Shown here piece after piece: positions 1 to 10,053 of a DNA stretch of 64,000 bases. The DNA comes from Planctomycetota bacterium. GTDB taxonomy: Bacteria > Planctomycetota > UBA1135 > GCA-002686595. The notes under the pieces are model-generated. The model was not told the origin of the DNA. It did not search any database and worked only from the letters and a program-made list of their open reading frames with translations. The stretch is taken from NCBI GenBank assembly GCA_016779205.1, contig JADHOC010000003.1, positions 182,230-246,229 of the forward strand. The letters are read 5' to 3'. How positions within the stretch are numbered: position 1 is the first letter of the stretch; every line of letters starts with the position of its first letter. The translations under genes were made by a program, and so were the position numbers.

Positions 1-638
<638 letters not shown>

Positions 639-1166
639 TCAGTCCGCCAGCTGATCGCCCCGGAAGGCGTCCGGCAGCAGCTCGTCCACGGACCACCGGG
701 CGGTGGTGCCATCCGCGGCCTCGGCCACCACGGTCGCGTGGGGCGCGAACTCCGCGAGCCACTGGCGACAGGCGCCGCAAGGCGCCGTGGGGGTGTCCGC
801 GTCCGTCCGGATGGCGACCACGGTGATCGGCGGGCCGAGGGCGGCTCCCTCAGCGTCAGGACCCGCGGCCCTGAGCGTGGCCAGCCGCGTGGAGAGGGCG
901 TTGCGCTCCGCGCACAGGGTCAGGCCGAAGCTCGCGCTCTCCACGTTGCAGCCGCTGAAGAGGGCCCCCTCTGCGTCGAGCACCGCCGCTCCCACCCTGA
1001 AGCGTGAGTAGGGCGCGTACGCAGCATCCTTCACGGAGCGGGCCGCCTCGAGGGCCCGCGCGACGGCGGCGTCATGGGGTTCGGGGGACTGGGACACCCC
1101 GTGAGCTTCACGCCCTTGGCCCCCGTGTTCAAGCCCCCCGGGCCGTTCCCAGGCGGGCTGCGGCAT
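639..1166 (-). CDS. cdd: Cytidine deaminase
   Basis: Hydrolytic deamination of cytidine and deoxycytidine to uridine in pyrimidine salvage; cytoplasmic and zinc-dependent. The sequence has the substrate-binding segment AYAPYSRFRVGAAV, then SGCNVESASFG, the catalytic CAE of TLCAERNAL, and the PCGACRQWLAEF zinc site (two Cys). The length fits the small homotetrameric Cdd type. The ATG at 1166 overlaps the TAA of the upstream gene (TAATG), which suggests translational coupling and is why I chose it; it gives 175 residues. An internal GTG at 1097 would give a more standard ~152-residue protein beginning just before the first helix, so the first ~23 residues may be untranslated. A longer open frame reaching 1412 only overlaps the upstream gene in another frame. 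Confidence 0.93.
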   Translation of the reverse strand: MPQPAWERPGGLEHGGQGREAHGVSQSPEPHDAAVARALEAARSVKDAAYAPYSRFRVGAAVLDAEGALFSGCNVESASFGLTLCAERNALSTRLATLRAAGPDAEGAALGPPITVVAIRTDADTPTAPCGACRQWLAEFAPHATVVAEAADGTTARWSVDELLPDAFRGDQLAD

Positions 1167-1591
1167 TACCCGAGGAGCCCGGCGACCTCCCGCTCGGAGC
1201 GGATCGCCCCCCAGCCGTCGTAGGCCACGCGGCTCCGCCGAAGGAGGCGGCCGTCGCTCTCCCGCCGGGACTCCTGGGTGGCGATCCGCACCATGGCCTC
1301 CCGGCCCAGGAGCTCCTCGGGCTCCACATCCATGGACACGGTCACGTCGAAGCCCAGGGCCGCCAGCACCATGCGCACCCGCCGCAGGCCACGGTCGGTG
1401 AAGTTCAGCCAATCGAGCACCGCGGTCCGACCCGCCAGGTCGCCACCCACCAGCTCCATGCGGAGCATCCAGGCCGCCCGGCCGGCCGCCCCCTCCACCG
1501 GTCGCACCTCGCCGACGCGCATCCGGTACTCGCCGTCCTCCACGACGACGAAGTCGTCCACGTCCGCTCCCTCACTGGCCTCAATCCGCAT
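1166..1591 (-). CDS. DUF669-like protein (putative ssDNA-binding/phage-type)
   Basis: A 141-residue cytoplasmic protein. Its layout matches the DUF669 pattern: a short acidic N-terminus, VVEDGEYRMRVGEVRPVEG, a beta-strand core with LRMELVGGDLAGRTAVLDWLNF, a helix RRVRMVLAALGFDV, EELLGREAMVRIATQE, and a basic final strand. DUF669 proteins are mostly known from phages and some bacteria and are thought to act near recombination or ssDNA-binding genes; that role is family lore and not shown here. It is immediately upstream of, and overlaps by one base, cdd, so the two are probably co-translated. No other phage gene is visible nearby. I assigned the family from pattern only. Confidence 0.6.
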   Translation of the reverse strand: MRIEASEGADVDDFVVVEDGEYRMRVGEVRPVEGAAGRAAWMLRMELVGGDLAGRTAVLDWLNFTDRGLRRVRMVLAALGFDVTVSMDVEPEELLGREAMVRIATQESRRESDGRLLRRSRVAYDGWGAIRSEREVAGLLG

Positions 1592-1684
1592 CGCACAAAC
1601 TCCGTTCAGGGGGTCCTGGGTCGGGCCCCTTCGCCCGTCCTCTGGAACGGAGACGATCCTGTGCCCCGGAGGTTGCAGGGCGGC

Positions 1685-2593
1685 TCAGCCCCCGTCCGCT
1701 GCGAGCGCGCGCGCCACCCGGTACGTCCCCGCATAGGCCGACACGGACGCCTCCACCGGGTCCGCGTAGCCGCCGCCGAGGGTCAACGCCACCGGGAGCC
1801 CATCGCGGCGGAAGCGCGAGAGCGCGCGCCGGTCACGCTCCTCCACGCCCTCCACGCTGAGCGCCATCCGCCCGAGGCGATCCACCGCCAGCACATCGAC
1901 CCCGCCCTGGTAGAGCACGAGGTCCGGGCGCGAGCGCTCCATGGCCTCGTCCAGCGCGGCGTCGAGGGCGTCGAGGTAGGCGTCGTCGCCGGTGTCGTCA
2001 GGGAGCGGCACGTCCAGATCGCTCCGCTGCTTGCGGCTCGGGAAGTTGCGCTCCCCGTGGATCGAGCACGTGAACACCCGCGGGTCCTCCTCGAAGATCG
2101 ACGCCGTGCCGTCGCCCTGATGGACGTCCACGTCGAACACCAGGACGCGCCGCACGGCGCCACGGTCCAGGACCCGGCGCGCCGCAACGGCGAGGTCGTT
2201 GAACACGCAGTACCCCGATCCGAAGTCCCGGTAGGCGTGGTGCGTGCCCCCCGCGAGGGTCCCCGAGAGGCCGTCCTCGAGCGCCGCGTCCACCGCAGCC
2301 AGGGTGCTCCCCACGCTCCCCAGGGAACGCATGACCATCTCCTCCGACCAGGGGAAGCCGATGCGCTGCACGGCCTTGCGGGGCAGGCTGCCCTCGAGGA
2401 AGCCCTGGACATAGTCCGGGTCGTGGACCGCGAAGAGGTCCTCCAGGGGCGCGGTCGCGGCGGGCGTGAGCGCCCCGCTGTCCACGATCCCCTCGTCCAC
2501 CAGCCGCTCGCGGAGGAGGCGGTACTTGTGCATGGGGAAGCGGTGCTTGGGGGGCAGCACCACCTCGAAGTGATCGCAATAGAAGACGCGCAC
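1685..2593 (-). CDS. Histone deacetylase-superfamily amidohydrolase
   Basis: A 302-residue single-domain zinc hydrolase of the HDAC/acetoin-utilisation/acetylpolyamine amidohydrolase superfamily, expected to remove acetyl or related acyl groups from lysine, polyamines or other amines. Visible signature: GGTHHA (tandem catalytic His, residues 118-119), GSGYCVFNDLAVAA, DVDVHQGDG with zinc ligands Asp156 and His158, GERNFPSRK, and YQGGVD for the third Asp ligand; GGGYAD is near the C-terminus. The second His of the usual DxHHGxG is Gln here (HQGDG), as in several bacterial members. No signal peptide, so cytoplasmic. Gaps to neighbours on both sides are about 55-95 bases on the same strand, so it may share a transcript with the dipeptidase gene upstream. 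Confidence 0.92.
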   Translation of the reverse strand: MRVFYCDHFEVVLPPKHRFPMHKYRLLRERLVDEGIVDSGALTPAATAPLEDLFAVHDPDYVQGFLEGSLPRKAVQRIGFPWSEEMVMRSLGSVGSTLAAVDAALEDGLSGTLAGGTHHAYRDFGSGYCVFNDLAVAARRVLDRGAVRRVLVFDVDVHQGDGTASIFEEDPRVFTCSIHGERNFPSRKQRSDLDVPLPDDTGDDAYLDALDAALDEAMERSRPDLVLYQGGVDVLAVDRLGRMALSVEGVEERDRRALSRFRRDGLPVALTLGGGYADPVEASVSAYAGTYRVARALAADGG

Positions 2594-2649
2594 GTGGGCA
2601 GTCTATCGGCGCCCTGGCCTCGCCGCGCCGGGCGAGCCGCAGGGAGCGG

Positions 2650-3732
2650 TCACCGCGCCGCAGCCGTCGCGGTCGCCTCCGCGATGGCGCGCGCCGCGTT
2701 GTGGTACGCGACGAGCCCGAGGGTCTCCTGATCCACCCCGCGGCGTCCGAGCACCTCGAGGAGCGCGGGGTACCCGCTCGCGTCCTCGAGCCCCGCGGGG
2801 CGACGGTCGATGCCATCGAAGTCCGCGCCCAGGGCCACGTGCCGGGGCCCCGCCACCTCGAGGGCGTGCAGCACGTGATCCGCGACCCGCTCCAGGGGGA
2901 AGGGCGGCATCCCCGACTGGATCGCGTCCCCTTCGAGGAGCAGCCGCTCGGTGGCGTTATCTCCTCCGGCGTTCCGGTACGCCTCGGTCTTGCGGAAGGC
3001 CTGCTCCGCTCGCCGCTCATCCTCGTCCAGGAAGGCCGTCGCGAAGGGGATCCCAAGCACGCCGCCGCGCTGGGCGAGGGCGCGCAGCTGGTCGTCCGTG
3101 ACGTTCCGCGGGTGGTCGCTCAGGGCGCGGCAGCCGGAGTGGCTCACCATCGGCGGCGCGACGGCGGCCTCGAGGGCGTCGTAGAAGGTCCGCTCCCCCG
3201 CGTGAGAGAGGTCCACGAGCATGCCCAGCTCCCCCATGCGCTCGACCACGCGCACGCCGAAGTCGGAGAGCCCCTCCGGCACGGCCGCGCCCGCGCCATC
3301 GCGGCACGAACGCGCCCACGACAGGTGGTTGTTCCAGGTCAGCGTCATGACCCGCACGCCCCGCCCTGCGTAGTGGTCGAGCTGGTCGAGGTCGTCCTCG
3401 ATGGCATGCCCGCCCTCGATCGCGAGCACGCAGGCAAGGCGGCTGGGGTCGGGCTCCAGCAACCTCGCCCCGTCCACCACCTGACAGAGGCTCTCGGGGT
3501 GCCGCGCGAACAGGTCATCGGCGGCGTCGAGGAGGGCGTTGGTCCGCCGCTTGGCGGCGCCCGGCTCCTCGGCATAGGGCCCGTCGATCCAGGCCGTGAG
3601 CACCACCGCTGCCAGGCCCCCCCGACGACCCCGGACGAGGTCCAGGTGCCCGTGGGTCTCCTGTCCCAGGTCGTGGCCGAGGTCGAGGGCCCTCTGGAGG
3701 GCGTCCGCGTGACAATCGAAGACGGGCAGCAT
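2650..3732 (-). CDS. Membrane dipeptidase (peptidase family M19)
   Basis: 360 residues covering the full renal-dipeptidase-type TIM barrel. Binuclear zinc site elements are visible: DCHAD near the N-terminus (HxD), Glu in VLAIEGGHAIEDD, His in LVDLSHAGERT, and His in PPMVSHSGCRAL followed by DHPRNVTDDQLRAL. The C-terminal part has VALGADFDGID, also typical. Such enzymes cleave dipeptides, including those with a C-terminal D-residue, and some act on beta-lactam-like bonds; the substrate here is unknown. I see no signal peptide, so this is likely a cytoplasmic member. It is transcribed leftward, upstream of the HDAC-fold gene with a 56-base gap. The divergent response-regulator gene starts 234 bases away. 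Confidence 0.92.
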   Translation of the reverse strand: MLPVFDCHADALQRALDLGHDLGQETHGHLDLVRGRRGGLAAVVLTAWIDGPYAEEPGAAKRRTNALLDAADDLFARHPESLCQVVDGARLLEPDPSRLACVLAIEGGHAIEDDLDQLDHYAGRGVRVMTLTWNNHLSWARSCRDGAGAAVPEGLSDFGVRVVERMGELGMLVDLSHAGERTFYDALEAAVAPPMVSHSGCRALSDHPRNVTDDQLRALAQRGGVLGIPFATAFLDEDERRAEQAFRKTEAYRNAGGDNATERLLLEGDAIQSGMPPFPLERVADHVLHALEVAGPRHVALGADFDGIDRRPAGLEDASGYPALLEVLGRRGVDQETLGLVAYHNAARAIAEATATAAAR

Positions 3733-3966
3733 CCCGCCACGGTAGCGTCAGGCGGGCTCGGTGCCCCGCGCCGATCGCCCTGCCAGCGTGACAGGATGGG
3801 GGGAAGGCCAGGTTCGGCCCTGCCACGTTGGCAGCGGGGAAACCACCCCGGGAGGGCCCAGGGGTGGACTCCTGGGCCGTCGGGGGGCCCGGCGGCCCCG
3901 GCCGCTGGCCCGGGGCGGGCCCCCGGTCCAAATGCGGCACGCCGTTTGCTCCCCTGCCGCAGACCC

Positions 3967-4398
3967 ATGGACCGCCGAATCCTCATCGCCGACGACGACA
4001 CCTGTGTGCGACAGGGAGCCGCTGAGCTCCTCGTCGGCTCGGGCCTCACCGTCGTGGAGGCCGGGGACGGTGAAGAGGCCATGGTCATGGTGGAGCGGTC
4101 CTTCCACGTGGGAGAGCCCCTGCACCTGGTGCTCGCCGACGTGCACATGCCGCCCCCCCAGCAGCCCACCGACCTGGGGCTCGAGCCTGGCGACGGCGGC
4201 CTGGCCCTCTTCAGCCTGCTCCGGGGCCAGCGCCCCGAGCTCCCCTGCATCCTCTGGTCCGGCGCCGCCTCCGAGGGCGTCGCGGCCTGGGCGCTCGACA
4301 AGGGCGCCCGCGCGTTCCTGCGCAAGCCGGTGCAGCCCCTCCAGCTGCGCGAGGAAGTCCAGCGCGTCCTCGACGAGGTCTGGGGCCGCGCGAGCTAG
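3967..4398 (+). CDS. Single-domain response regulator (CheY-like)
   Basis: A 143-residue receiver domain with no output domain. It begins RRILIADDD (acidic cluster at residues 9-11); the phosphoacceptor is Asp58 in LVLADVHMP; the conserved switch residue is Ser98 in ILWSGAAS, and Lys120 lies in FLRKPVQP. Unusual is an insertion of about 14 residues (PPQQPTDLGLEPGD) directly after the phosphorylation site, before the expected next helix. Such stand-alone receivers relay phosphate or bind target proteins. No histidine kinase is adjacent. The ATG at 3967 follows a non-coding stretch and gives a proper receiver N-terminus; upstream in-frame sequence is low complexity. It lies 115 bases upstream of groES on the same strand, but a functional link is not evident. 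Confidence 0.9.
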   Translation: MDRRILIADDDTCVRQGAAELLVGSGLTVVEAGDGEEAMVMVERSFHVGEPLHLVLADVHMPPPQQPTDLGLEPGDGGLALFSLLRGQRPELPCILWSGAASEGVAAWALDKGARAFLRKPVQPLQLREEVQRVLDEVWGRAS

Positions 4399-4513
4399 AC
4401 CCATCCCAAGTTCGACGTCGCGCCGGCCTCCGCCGCGCGGCGCCATCTTCTTTTCATCCCCTCCACTAGACCCCCACGAAAGCAATCGGCGCCGTACGCG
4501 GCGCGAACCCATC

Positions 4514-4825
4514 ATGGCCACCAAGACCAAGAAGAACGTCGCTATCCGCCCCCTCGGTGACCGCGTCCTCATCCAGCGCGTTGAGGCCGAAGAGAAGACC
4601 GCCGGCGGCATCCTGCTCCCCGAGAGCGCCAAGGAGAAGCCGAAGGAAGGGATCATCGTCGCCACCGGTGACGGCAAGACCCTCGACAGCGGCGACCGGA
4701 GCTCCTTCAGCGTCTCCAAGGGCGACCGCGTCCTCTTCACCTCCTACGCCGGCACCGACGTCAAGCACGACGGCGCGGAGTACATCATCATGCGCGAGGA
4801 CGACATCCTCGCGATCATCGGCTGA
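4514..4825 (+). CDS. groES: Co-chaperonin GroES (Cpn10)
   Basis: 103-residue heptameric cap for GroEL. It has IRPLGDRVLIQRVEAEEKTAGGILLPESAKEKP split over the N-terminal half, including the mobile loop TAGGILLP, then GDRVLF, and the C-terminal IIMREDDILAIIG. It has a short Lys-rich N-terminal extension (ATKTKKN). groEL follows 39 bases downstream on the same strand, the usual arrangement. The 115 bases upstream contain no CIRCE inverted repeat (TTAGCACTC-N9-GAGTGCTAA), so HrcA-type control is not supported by this sequence. Confidence 0.97.
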   Translation: MATKTKKNVAIRPLGDRVLIQRVEAEEKTAGGILLPESAKEKPKEGIIVATGDGKTLDSGDRSSFSVSKGDRVLFTSYAGTDVKHDGAEYIIMREDDILAIIG

Positions 4826-4864
4826 TCGAGCTGTTCCCGCTCAACCCCTGACCACCACCATCCC

Positions 4865-6487
<1,623 letters not shown>

Positions 6488-6528
6488 TCCCTCCGCGCCC
6501 CCACCGGGGCGCCCAAGGACGGAATCGC

Positions 6529-6564
6529 GCGGGCCGCGCCGGGGACCTCCCCGGCGCGGCCCGC
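6529..6564 (+). terminator. Hairpin terminator after groEL
   Basis: Perfect 16-bp GC-rich inverted repeat (arms 6529-6544 and 6549-6564, four-base loop ACCT) 42 bases after the groEL stop. It is followed by TTCGTG and not a long U-run, as is common in GC-rich genomes. The position and symmetry support an intrinsic terminator. Confidence 0.8.
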
Positions 6565-6702
6565 TTCGTGGACAGGGTCCACTCCCACCGTCCCCTCGCT
6601 CACCTGATCCGCTCACCCGGTACGGGACAGCACCCCTGCACCCGCGTGATGAGCCTGGGAGGTTCACATCGGCGCGAAGATAGGTCGCCGGCTCCGGGGG
6701 GA

Positions 6703-7305
6703 TCAGCTCCCCTCGATCAGCTCCAGGAGCGGCGGGGGGAGAGTCGCCCGCAGCTCTTCGCCGGGGTTCCAGCGTGGCCCGGCTGTGAGGGCGCTCATCA
6801 CGCAATGGACTTGCACCGGGCCATCGACATGACCCGCCGAGCCGTCGGCGGGCTCTACCTCGAGGATCTGATGGCTGAGCCAGCCGCCGCCGTAGGCATA
6901 GAGCTCGTGAGTCGAGACCAGGTAGACGAACCAGGGCCCCTCCGGGTCCTCGGTGAAGTTGGATCCACAGCCACCTCCTGACCGCGCCTCTCCATCGACG
7001 CGGACCAAGAAGGAGACCTCGTAGAACATCGAGCCGTCCTTCTCCGAGATCTCGACGCTCAAGGGCCCGTGCTTCGACAGGCCCTTCTGCCGGATCACAT
7101 GGCCCAGAGGCTCCGGCTCAAGGGTCAACACGGCGTCCTGCTCGGACGCCGGCGCCGCCCCTGGGGCCGCGGGGGCGGACGGGGTTGCGGGGACGGACGG
7201 CGCCGCGAGAGCCGGCGGCTGCTGGCCTGCGGCCTCCTGCGCCGAAGGAGCCTGGTCTGAGCAAGCCGCGAGCAGCCCGATCAGAGCGAGTTCTGTTCTT
7301 CCCAT
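6703..7305 (-). CDS. Putative lipoprotein, unknown function
   Basis: 200 residues. The start at 7305 gives MGRTELALIGLLAACSDQ, a short lipoprotein leader with the lipobox LLAAC, followed by a ~45-residue Ala/Pro/Ser-rich linker and then a compact beta-rich domain (from ALTLEPEPLGHV onward). That domain contains one GGGCGSNF motif and a segment PWFVYLVSTHELYAYGGG. The longer open frame (to 7431) adds sequence that does not resemble a leader. I do not recognise the domain. It is convergent with groEL across a ~215-base gap that holds the groEL terminator. The divergent neighbour at 7458 is another small exported protein. Confidence 0.75.
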   Translation of the reverse strand: MGRTELALIGLLAACSDQAPSAQEAAGQQPPALAAPSVPATPSAPAAPGAAPASEQDAVLTLEPEPLGHVIRQKGLSKHGPLSVEISEKDGSMFYEVSFLVRVDGEARSGGGCGSNFTEDPEGPWFVYLVSTHELYAYGGGWLSHQILEVEPADGSAGHVDGPVQVHCVMSALTAGPRWNPGEELRATLPPPLLELIEGS

Positions 7306-7457
7306 GGGAGGAGACGACTGGCACCGTGCTGGCGCGGTAACCCATCGAGGTCCAGCCGATAGCCTCGTTGGGTCCGTGGAACCGCCCGTATCAGGCGTCC
7401 AAGCGCCAACCGCCGACGCCCTCTGGGACATCGACGACCCCAGCCCTTTGCACCGTG

Positions 7458-7793
7458 ATGAGCAACCGCGAGAGACTGGCCCTCCTGGTGAGCCCCCTGG
7501 TAGCGGCTGCTTTCTGGTGGTGCGGAGCCTGGTTGGTGGACCTCCCGCGCGAACGAGTCCGGAGCCAACTCGAGCTCGGCCTGACCGCCGCCCAGGTGGT
7601 CGAGCGACTCGGTGAGCCGGACCGCGTCTACGATGCGGACGCGGCGCCCGAGGACTACTACGTCGATGGCTGGGCCCACCGCGAGCGACCGATCACCTCG
7701 ACGGTGCAGATCTTCATCCTCGGTGAGCCCATCTGTTACGTCTGGTACGACGAGAACCAGCGCGTCGAGGACTGGTTCGTCGGCGGCTCCTGA
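7458..7793 (+). CDS. Small membrane-anchored protein, SmpA/BamE-like
   Basis: 111 residues. An N-terminal transmembrane or signal segment (LALLVSPLVAAAFWWCGAWL) is followed by the pattern LGLTAAQVVERLGEPDRVYDAD and a short beta-rich tail with ICYVWYDENQRVEDWF. The 'L-T-x-x-x-V-x-x-x-L-G-x-P-D-x-V' segment and following strands match the SmpA/OmlA (BamE) fold, used by outer-membrane assembly lipoproteins and by several stand-alone periplasmic proteins. There is no lipobox Cys at a conserved position, so membrane anchoring by the leader is likelier. Function unassigned. Confidence 0.72.
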   Translation: MSNRERLALLVSPLVAAAFWWCGAWLVDLPRERVRSQLELGLTAAQVVERLGEPDRVYDADAAPEDYYVDGWAHRERPITSTVQIFILGEPICYVWYDENQRVEDWFVGGS

Positions 7794-8017
7794 GGCGGGT
7801 GCCTGCCACCGACGAGTCCTCAGCGGCCCTTCTCCGCGCCGTGTCTGTCGGGACGGACGGCGAGTTCCCCCGTACTCCACCGAGCGGACACGCTGCCTTG
7901 AGACAGAGAGTGGCCCCGGGCCGCCCCGGCCCCGTCGGACGCCCGCGGCCCCATGCCCCATGGGCCACCGCCGGAACCGGCGCCGCCGCGAGCCAGGCCC
8001 TCGGCTAGGATCGGCCC

Positions 8018-9391
8018 ATGCCTATCCTGCTGCTGCTCCTCCTCACCGCTTGCGCCCCCGCCCCGGAGCCCGAGGCGCCTGCGAGGCGGCCCAACGTGGT
8101 GCTCGTCCTCGTGGACGACCTCGGCTACTTCGACCTGGGCTGCTACGGGAACCCCGCCGTGAGGACCCCGCGCATCGACGGGTTCAGCCAGGAGGCGGTG
8201 CGCTTCACCGACGGCTACGCGGCGGCGCCAGTCTGCTCCCCCACCCGCGCGTCGATCATGACCGGCAAGTCCCCGGCGCGGGTCCGGATCACCAATCACG
8301 CTCCCGACCACAGGGGTTTCTGGCCCGACGATCCGGTGCTGGAGCCCGCGCCCATGCTCGACCGGCTGCCCCTCGAGGAGGTCACCCTCGCCGAGCACCT
8401 CTCGTCCGCGGGGTACGACACCGCGTTCATGGGCAAGTGGCACCTCGCGCCGCAGCGGGTCCCCGACGCGCGGGAGTGGTACCCCGACCGGCAGGGCTTC
8501 GACGTCAACGTGGGCGGGAACGGCGCCGGCGGGCCGGGGCGGTTCTTCGCGCCCTACCGCTTCCCCAACCTCGAGTCGCGGGAGGAGGGCGAGTACCTGC
8601 CCTACCGCCTCGGAGAGGAGGCTGTCGCCTTCCTGGAAGGCCATGCAGAGGGCGAAGACCCCTTCTTCCTCGCCCTCTGGCACTACACCGTGCACTGGCC
8701 GATCGAGGCGCCGGCGGATCTGGTGCAGGAGTACGAGGCCGGGGGGGTCCAGCCCGGCGTCAAGATGCCCGAGTACGCGGCCATGACCGAGGCGCTCGAC
8801 CAGGTCTTTGGACGCGTGCTCGACGCCCTGGAGCGCACCGGGCTGGCGGACGACACTCTGGTCGTCTTCACCTCCGACAACGGCGCGCTCCTGAGCGTCG
8901 CAGACCTCGGCCCCCTGCGGAAGGCCAAGGGCTACCTCTACGAGGGCGGGATCCGCGTGCCCTTCATGGTGCGCTGGCCGGGCGTCACCGAGGCCGGACG
9001 GGTGGACGCGACGCCCATCCTCTCGACCGACCTCTTCCCCACGATCCTCGCCGCCTGCGGCGTACCGCTGCCCGCGGACTACTGCGGCGATGGCGTCGAT
9101 CTCGGCCCGCTGCTCGCCGGGGGCGCGCTGGACCGCGAGGCGATCCACTTCCACTACCCCAACTACGCCTGGCACCGCTCGAACCGGCTCGGCGGCGCGA
9201 TCCGCGCCGGGCGCTACAAGTTGATCGAGCGCTTCGACGACGGGAGCGTTGAGCTCTACGACCTCGAGGACGACCTCGGGGAGCAGCGCGACCTGGCCGC
9301 GGACCGTCCGGCGCTCGCGGAGGACCTTCGCCGCCAGCTGGCGGCGTGGCGTCTGCAGGTCAACGCCGCCATGCCGACCCCCGTTCGCTGA
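8018..9391 (+). CDS. Sulfatase lipoprotein (FGly-type)
   Basis: 457 residues. Lipoprotein leader MPILLLLLLTAC, then the sulfatase core: NVVLVLVDDLGYFDLGCYG (metal-binding Asp pair), and CSPTRASIMTG whose Cys73 is the site for conversion to formylglycine. Later MGKWHLAPQ, HYTVHWPIEAP, VVFTSDNGALL and YEGGIRVPFMVRWPG complete the active-site set, and the C-terminal domain ends with ELYDLEDDLGEQRDLA. It is expected to hydrolyse sulfate esters, in planctomycetes mostly those of algal or animal polysaccharides, outside the cytoplasm. CSPTR fits the type I (C-x-P-x-R) class that requires a formylglycine-generating enzyme; none is encoded here. It is flanked by unrelated genes, so the substrate is not predictable from context. 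Confidence 0.95.
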   Translation: MPILLLLLLTACAPAPEPEAPARRPNVVLVLVDDLGYFDLGCYGNPAVRTPRIDGFSQEAVRFTDGYAAAPVCSPTRASIMTGKSPARVRITNHAPDHRGFWPDDPVLEPAPMLDRLPLEEVTLAEHLSSAGYDTAFMGKWHLAPQRVPDAREWYPDRQGFDVNVGGNGAGGPGRFFAPYRFPNLESREEGEYLPYRLGEEAVAFLEGHAEGEDPFFLALWHYTVHWPIEAPADLVQEYEAGGVQPGVKMPEYAAMTEALDQVFGRVLDALERTGLADDTLVVFTSDNGALLSVADLGPLRKAKGYLYEGGIRVPFMVRWPGVTEAGRVDATPILSTDLFPTILAACGVPLPADYCGDGVDLGPLLAGGALDREAIHFHYPNYAWHRSNRLGGAIRAGRYKLIERFDDGSVELYDLEDDLGEQRDLAADRPALAEDLRRQLAAWRLQVNAAMPTPVR

Positions 9392-9564
9392 GTCCCCGAC
9401 GGCAAGCTGGCCAAGGCGAGCCCGAGGGCCAGCAAGGGGAGCGGCCCGGTCCCGCAGGGCAATGCAGGCGCAAATCGCCGACGTCCCCTCCGGCCAGGAG
9501 GCAGACTCCGGGTAGTTCGGCCCGCACCCAAGACCCGCTCCCCCCCCACTCACGCCTCACCGCC

Positions 9565-9945
9565 ATGTCCCACGCCCCCTCCGCCGCGGAAGCGGTTCAG
9601 CTCTACATCGACGGCATCCGCTCCGGCAACACCGCGGCCCTCGAGGCCGCCTTCCACGCGGACGCCCGGATGTTCGGAGCCCTGGGGGGCCAGCGCGTGG
9701 ACGTCCCGATCGCCGACCTCTTCGGCATGGCCGCCGCGCAGCCGGCGGACGTGGACGGGACCTTCGAGGCCAACGTCCGCTCCCTCGAGGAGCACGGAGA
9801 CATCGCGGTCGCGGTCGTCGACGAGAAGAACTTCTGGGGCAGCGTGCACTTCACCGACGTGATGTCCCTCGCTCGCTTCGAGGAGGGCTGGAAGATCGTC
9901 AACAAGGCCTTCACCCACACCGGCGGGACCCCGCCCGGCATGTGA
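9565..9945 (+). CDS. NTF2-like (lumazine-binding-like) protein
   Basis: 126-residue cytoplasmic protein with the cone-shaped alpha+beta barrel signature: AVQLYIDGIRSGNTAALEAAFHADARMFGALGG, a central helix, and C-terminal strands FTDVMSLARFEEGWKIVNKAFTHTGG. This resembles the Lumazine_bd_2/SnoaL-like set, which includes small-molecule-binding and unassigned enzymes. No catalytic residues can be assigned confidently. It is 173 bases downstream of the sulfatase and 108 bases upstream of the FAD oxidoreductase, both rightward, so they may be separate units. Confidence 0.8.
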   Translation: MSHAPSAAEAVQLYIDGIRSGNTAALEAAFHADARMFGALGGQRVDVPIADLFGMAAAQPADVDGTFEANVRSLEEHGDIAVAVVDEKNFWGSVHFTDVMSLARFEEGWKIVNKAFTHTGGTPPGM

Positions 9946-10053
9946 TCGGCGACCGCTCTGGATCTCGCCGCCCCCCTCCAGGGCGCCCTCGATGACCCAC
10001 GCCGGACGCTCCTCACGGGCGCTCGGCGCCCTGCTCTAGCCGCGCTCCAGGAC

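Noticed and set aside
1004..2731. A 575-residue plus-strand frame over the DUF669 and HDAC genes
   Set aside because: Shadow; no domain, highly Arg/Val/His-biased.
4399..4513. CIRCE element upstream of groES
   Set aside because: I looked for TTAGCACTC-N9-GAGTGCTAA or near matches and saw none.
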